Part shown: positions 63,178 to 64,000 of the stretch, piece after piece
Position numbering within the stretch: position 1 is the stretch's first letter
How the letters are laid out: the number at the start of each line of letters is the position of its first letter
Assembly: GCF_004526235.1 (NCBI RefSeq)
Contig: NZ_CP038159.1
Coordinates: forward strand, 1,240,001 to 1,304,000
Direction: 5' to 3'
Source of the DNA: Sphingobacterium sp. CZ-2
Lineage (GTDB): Bacteria; Bacteroidota; Bacteroidia; Sphingobacteriales; Sphingobacteriaceae
Length of the DNA: 64,000 nucleotides
Notes under the pieces: generated by a model
What the model was told of the DNA's origin: nothing
The model's input: only the letters and a program-made list of their open reading frames with translations
Database searches by the model: none
Program-made: the position numbers and the translations under genes

Positions 63178-64000
63178 ATGAAGAAATTAATTGGGTTAAT
63201 CATAATGGGCAGCATGGTTTTGGCATGCGGAAAAGGCGGTGGAGGTAATGAACCTGTTATCGACCCTCCAAAAAAGGATATCATTGTAAAAACAATGACC
63301 TATAATATCTTTGGCGCTAGATCTGGAGGAATTCCAGATCTAAAGGTCATTGCGGAGGTCATCAAAAAAGCAGATCCAGATCTTGTTGCGCTTCAGGAAG
63401 TCGATAAAAACTCCGACCGCAACAAACACAATGGCGATATTGCCAAAGCATTGGGCGAAATGACAGGTATGGATTATCATTTTGTGAAGGCTATTGATAT
63501 AGCAGGTGGTGAATATGGAGATGCCGTACTTTCAAAACTTCCCGTAAAAGAAAAGAAAGGATTTAACTTGGAAGTCGATCCTGCTTTGGGAGGAGAAAGA
63601 AGATCTGTTGCACGCATGTTGGTAGAAAAAGACGGCAAAGAATTCTATTTCATCAGTACGCATTTTGACCACTTAAGTGATGAACGAAACAGGATCAAGC
63701 AGGCAAATGATTTCAATGCACTATGTAAAACCTTTGGGAAACCGATGATTGTAGGTTCCGATTTTAATGCGCTACCAACATCTAATACGATGAACATCCT
63801 GAAGACCTATTTTACCGTTGGCTGTTTAAATGGAAACTGTAGCCAGTTTACTTTTCCTACCCCAACGCCAAACAGAACCATTGACTATTTGATCTATCAA
63901 CCTCTGAATGCCTTTACACCTCAAATGTATTCGGTGTTCACGTGGGCGAATAAAGAATCGGACCATTACCCTGTAATCGCGAATTTTAAAATAAACTTTT
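63178..64000 (+). CDS. Endonuclease/exonuclease/phosphatase family lipoprotein (3' end beyond window)
   Basis: 274 codons are open to the window edge. Lipobox VLACGK, a Gly-rich linker, then an EEP fold: KTMTYNIFGA (strand 1, Asn), DLVALQEVDK (metal-binding Glu), ISTHFDHLSDERNR, PMIVGSDFNALPTSN (catalytic Asp-Asn), RTIDYLIYQ and SDHYPVIANF (Asp-His). All key residues are present. The family includes DNase I-like nucleases, sphingomyelinases and inositol phosphatases; which one is unknown. It is the last gene seen of the SusCD operon; the protein is nearly complete because EEP proteins usually end soon after 'SDHYPV'. Confidence 0.85.
   Translation, partial: MKKLIGLIIMGSMVLACGKGGGGNEPVIDPPKKDIIVKTMTYNIFGARSGGIPDLKVIAEVIKKADPDLVALQEVDKNSDRNKHNGDIAKALGEMTGMDYHFVKAIDIAGGEYGDAVLSKLPVKEKKGFNLEVDPALGGERRSVARMLVEKDGKEFYFISTHFDHLSDERNRIKQANDFNALCKTFGKPMIVGSDFNALPTSNTMNILKTYFTVGCLNGNCSQFTFPTPTPNRTIDYLIYQPLNAFTPQMYSVFTWANKESDHYPVIANFKINF

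Overview
The window is chromosomal DNA from a Bacteroidota bacterium, most likely of the family Sphingobacteriaceae (Sphingobacterium/Pedobacter type). The evidence is a SusC/SusD pair with an STN-bearing receptor and FecR regulator, GLPGLI and head-GIN/DUF2807 proteins, DUF4126, DUF5362 and DUF4256 proteins, many short Bacteroidota-type lipoproteins, and promoters of the TTTG-N19-TAnnTTTG type in front of both tRNA genes. No rRNA, phage, transposase or CRISPR array was seen.

Layout. 1-8.3 kb is visibly AT-rich accessory DNA: the tail of a Crp/Fnr regulator, a YceI protein, a nitronate monooxygenase, several small lipoproteins, a TetR regulator with matching palindromes on both sides of its gene, and a run of small membrane and hypothetical genes. 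8.0-8.6 kb holds a candidate small RNA, tRNA-Ser(GCT) and a 31-bp tandem array. 8.6-17.9 kb carries a large 7TM-HD phosphodiesterase, a GLPGLI plus outer-membrane receptor pair, an NAD(P)-binding protein, a second YceI protein and a small beta-barrel protein. 18-21.8 kb is one large secreted GH31 glycosidase with dockerin- and cohesin-like C-terminal modules. 22-27 kb is the most unusual part: a membrane TIR/WD40 protein followed by a membrane TrkA-like/RyR protein, then thiD with a duplicated start region.

28-51 kb is mostly housekeeping: NlpE-like lipoprotein, pyrD, an ABC-F ATPase, an acyltransferase, an ABC exporter, a polysaccharide deacetylase, ychF, a universal stress protein, an RNA m5C methyltransferase, an LpoA-like lipoprotein, guaA, a secreted hydrolase, a small diheme cytochrome c and sbcDC. 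51-55.6 kb holds a Spy-like protein, a perfect 19-bp palindrome, tRNA-Leu(CAA), a decayed TonB-like gene, a PadR/membrane protein pair and a DUF4256 protein. 55.7 kb to the end is a Sus-type uptake locus: FecR, SusC, SusD, a DUF1735/discoidin-like lipoprotein and a secreted endonuclease/exonuclease/phosphatase cut by the window edge.

Two families of palindromic intergenic repeats recur at five loci, once with one family nested inside the other. Several genes have short tandem duplications exactly at their ends or starts. The most interesting candidate system is the TIR-WD40 / TrkA-RyR pair: a predicted NAD-consuming signal generator next to a predicted nucleotide-sensing membrane protein.
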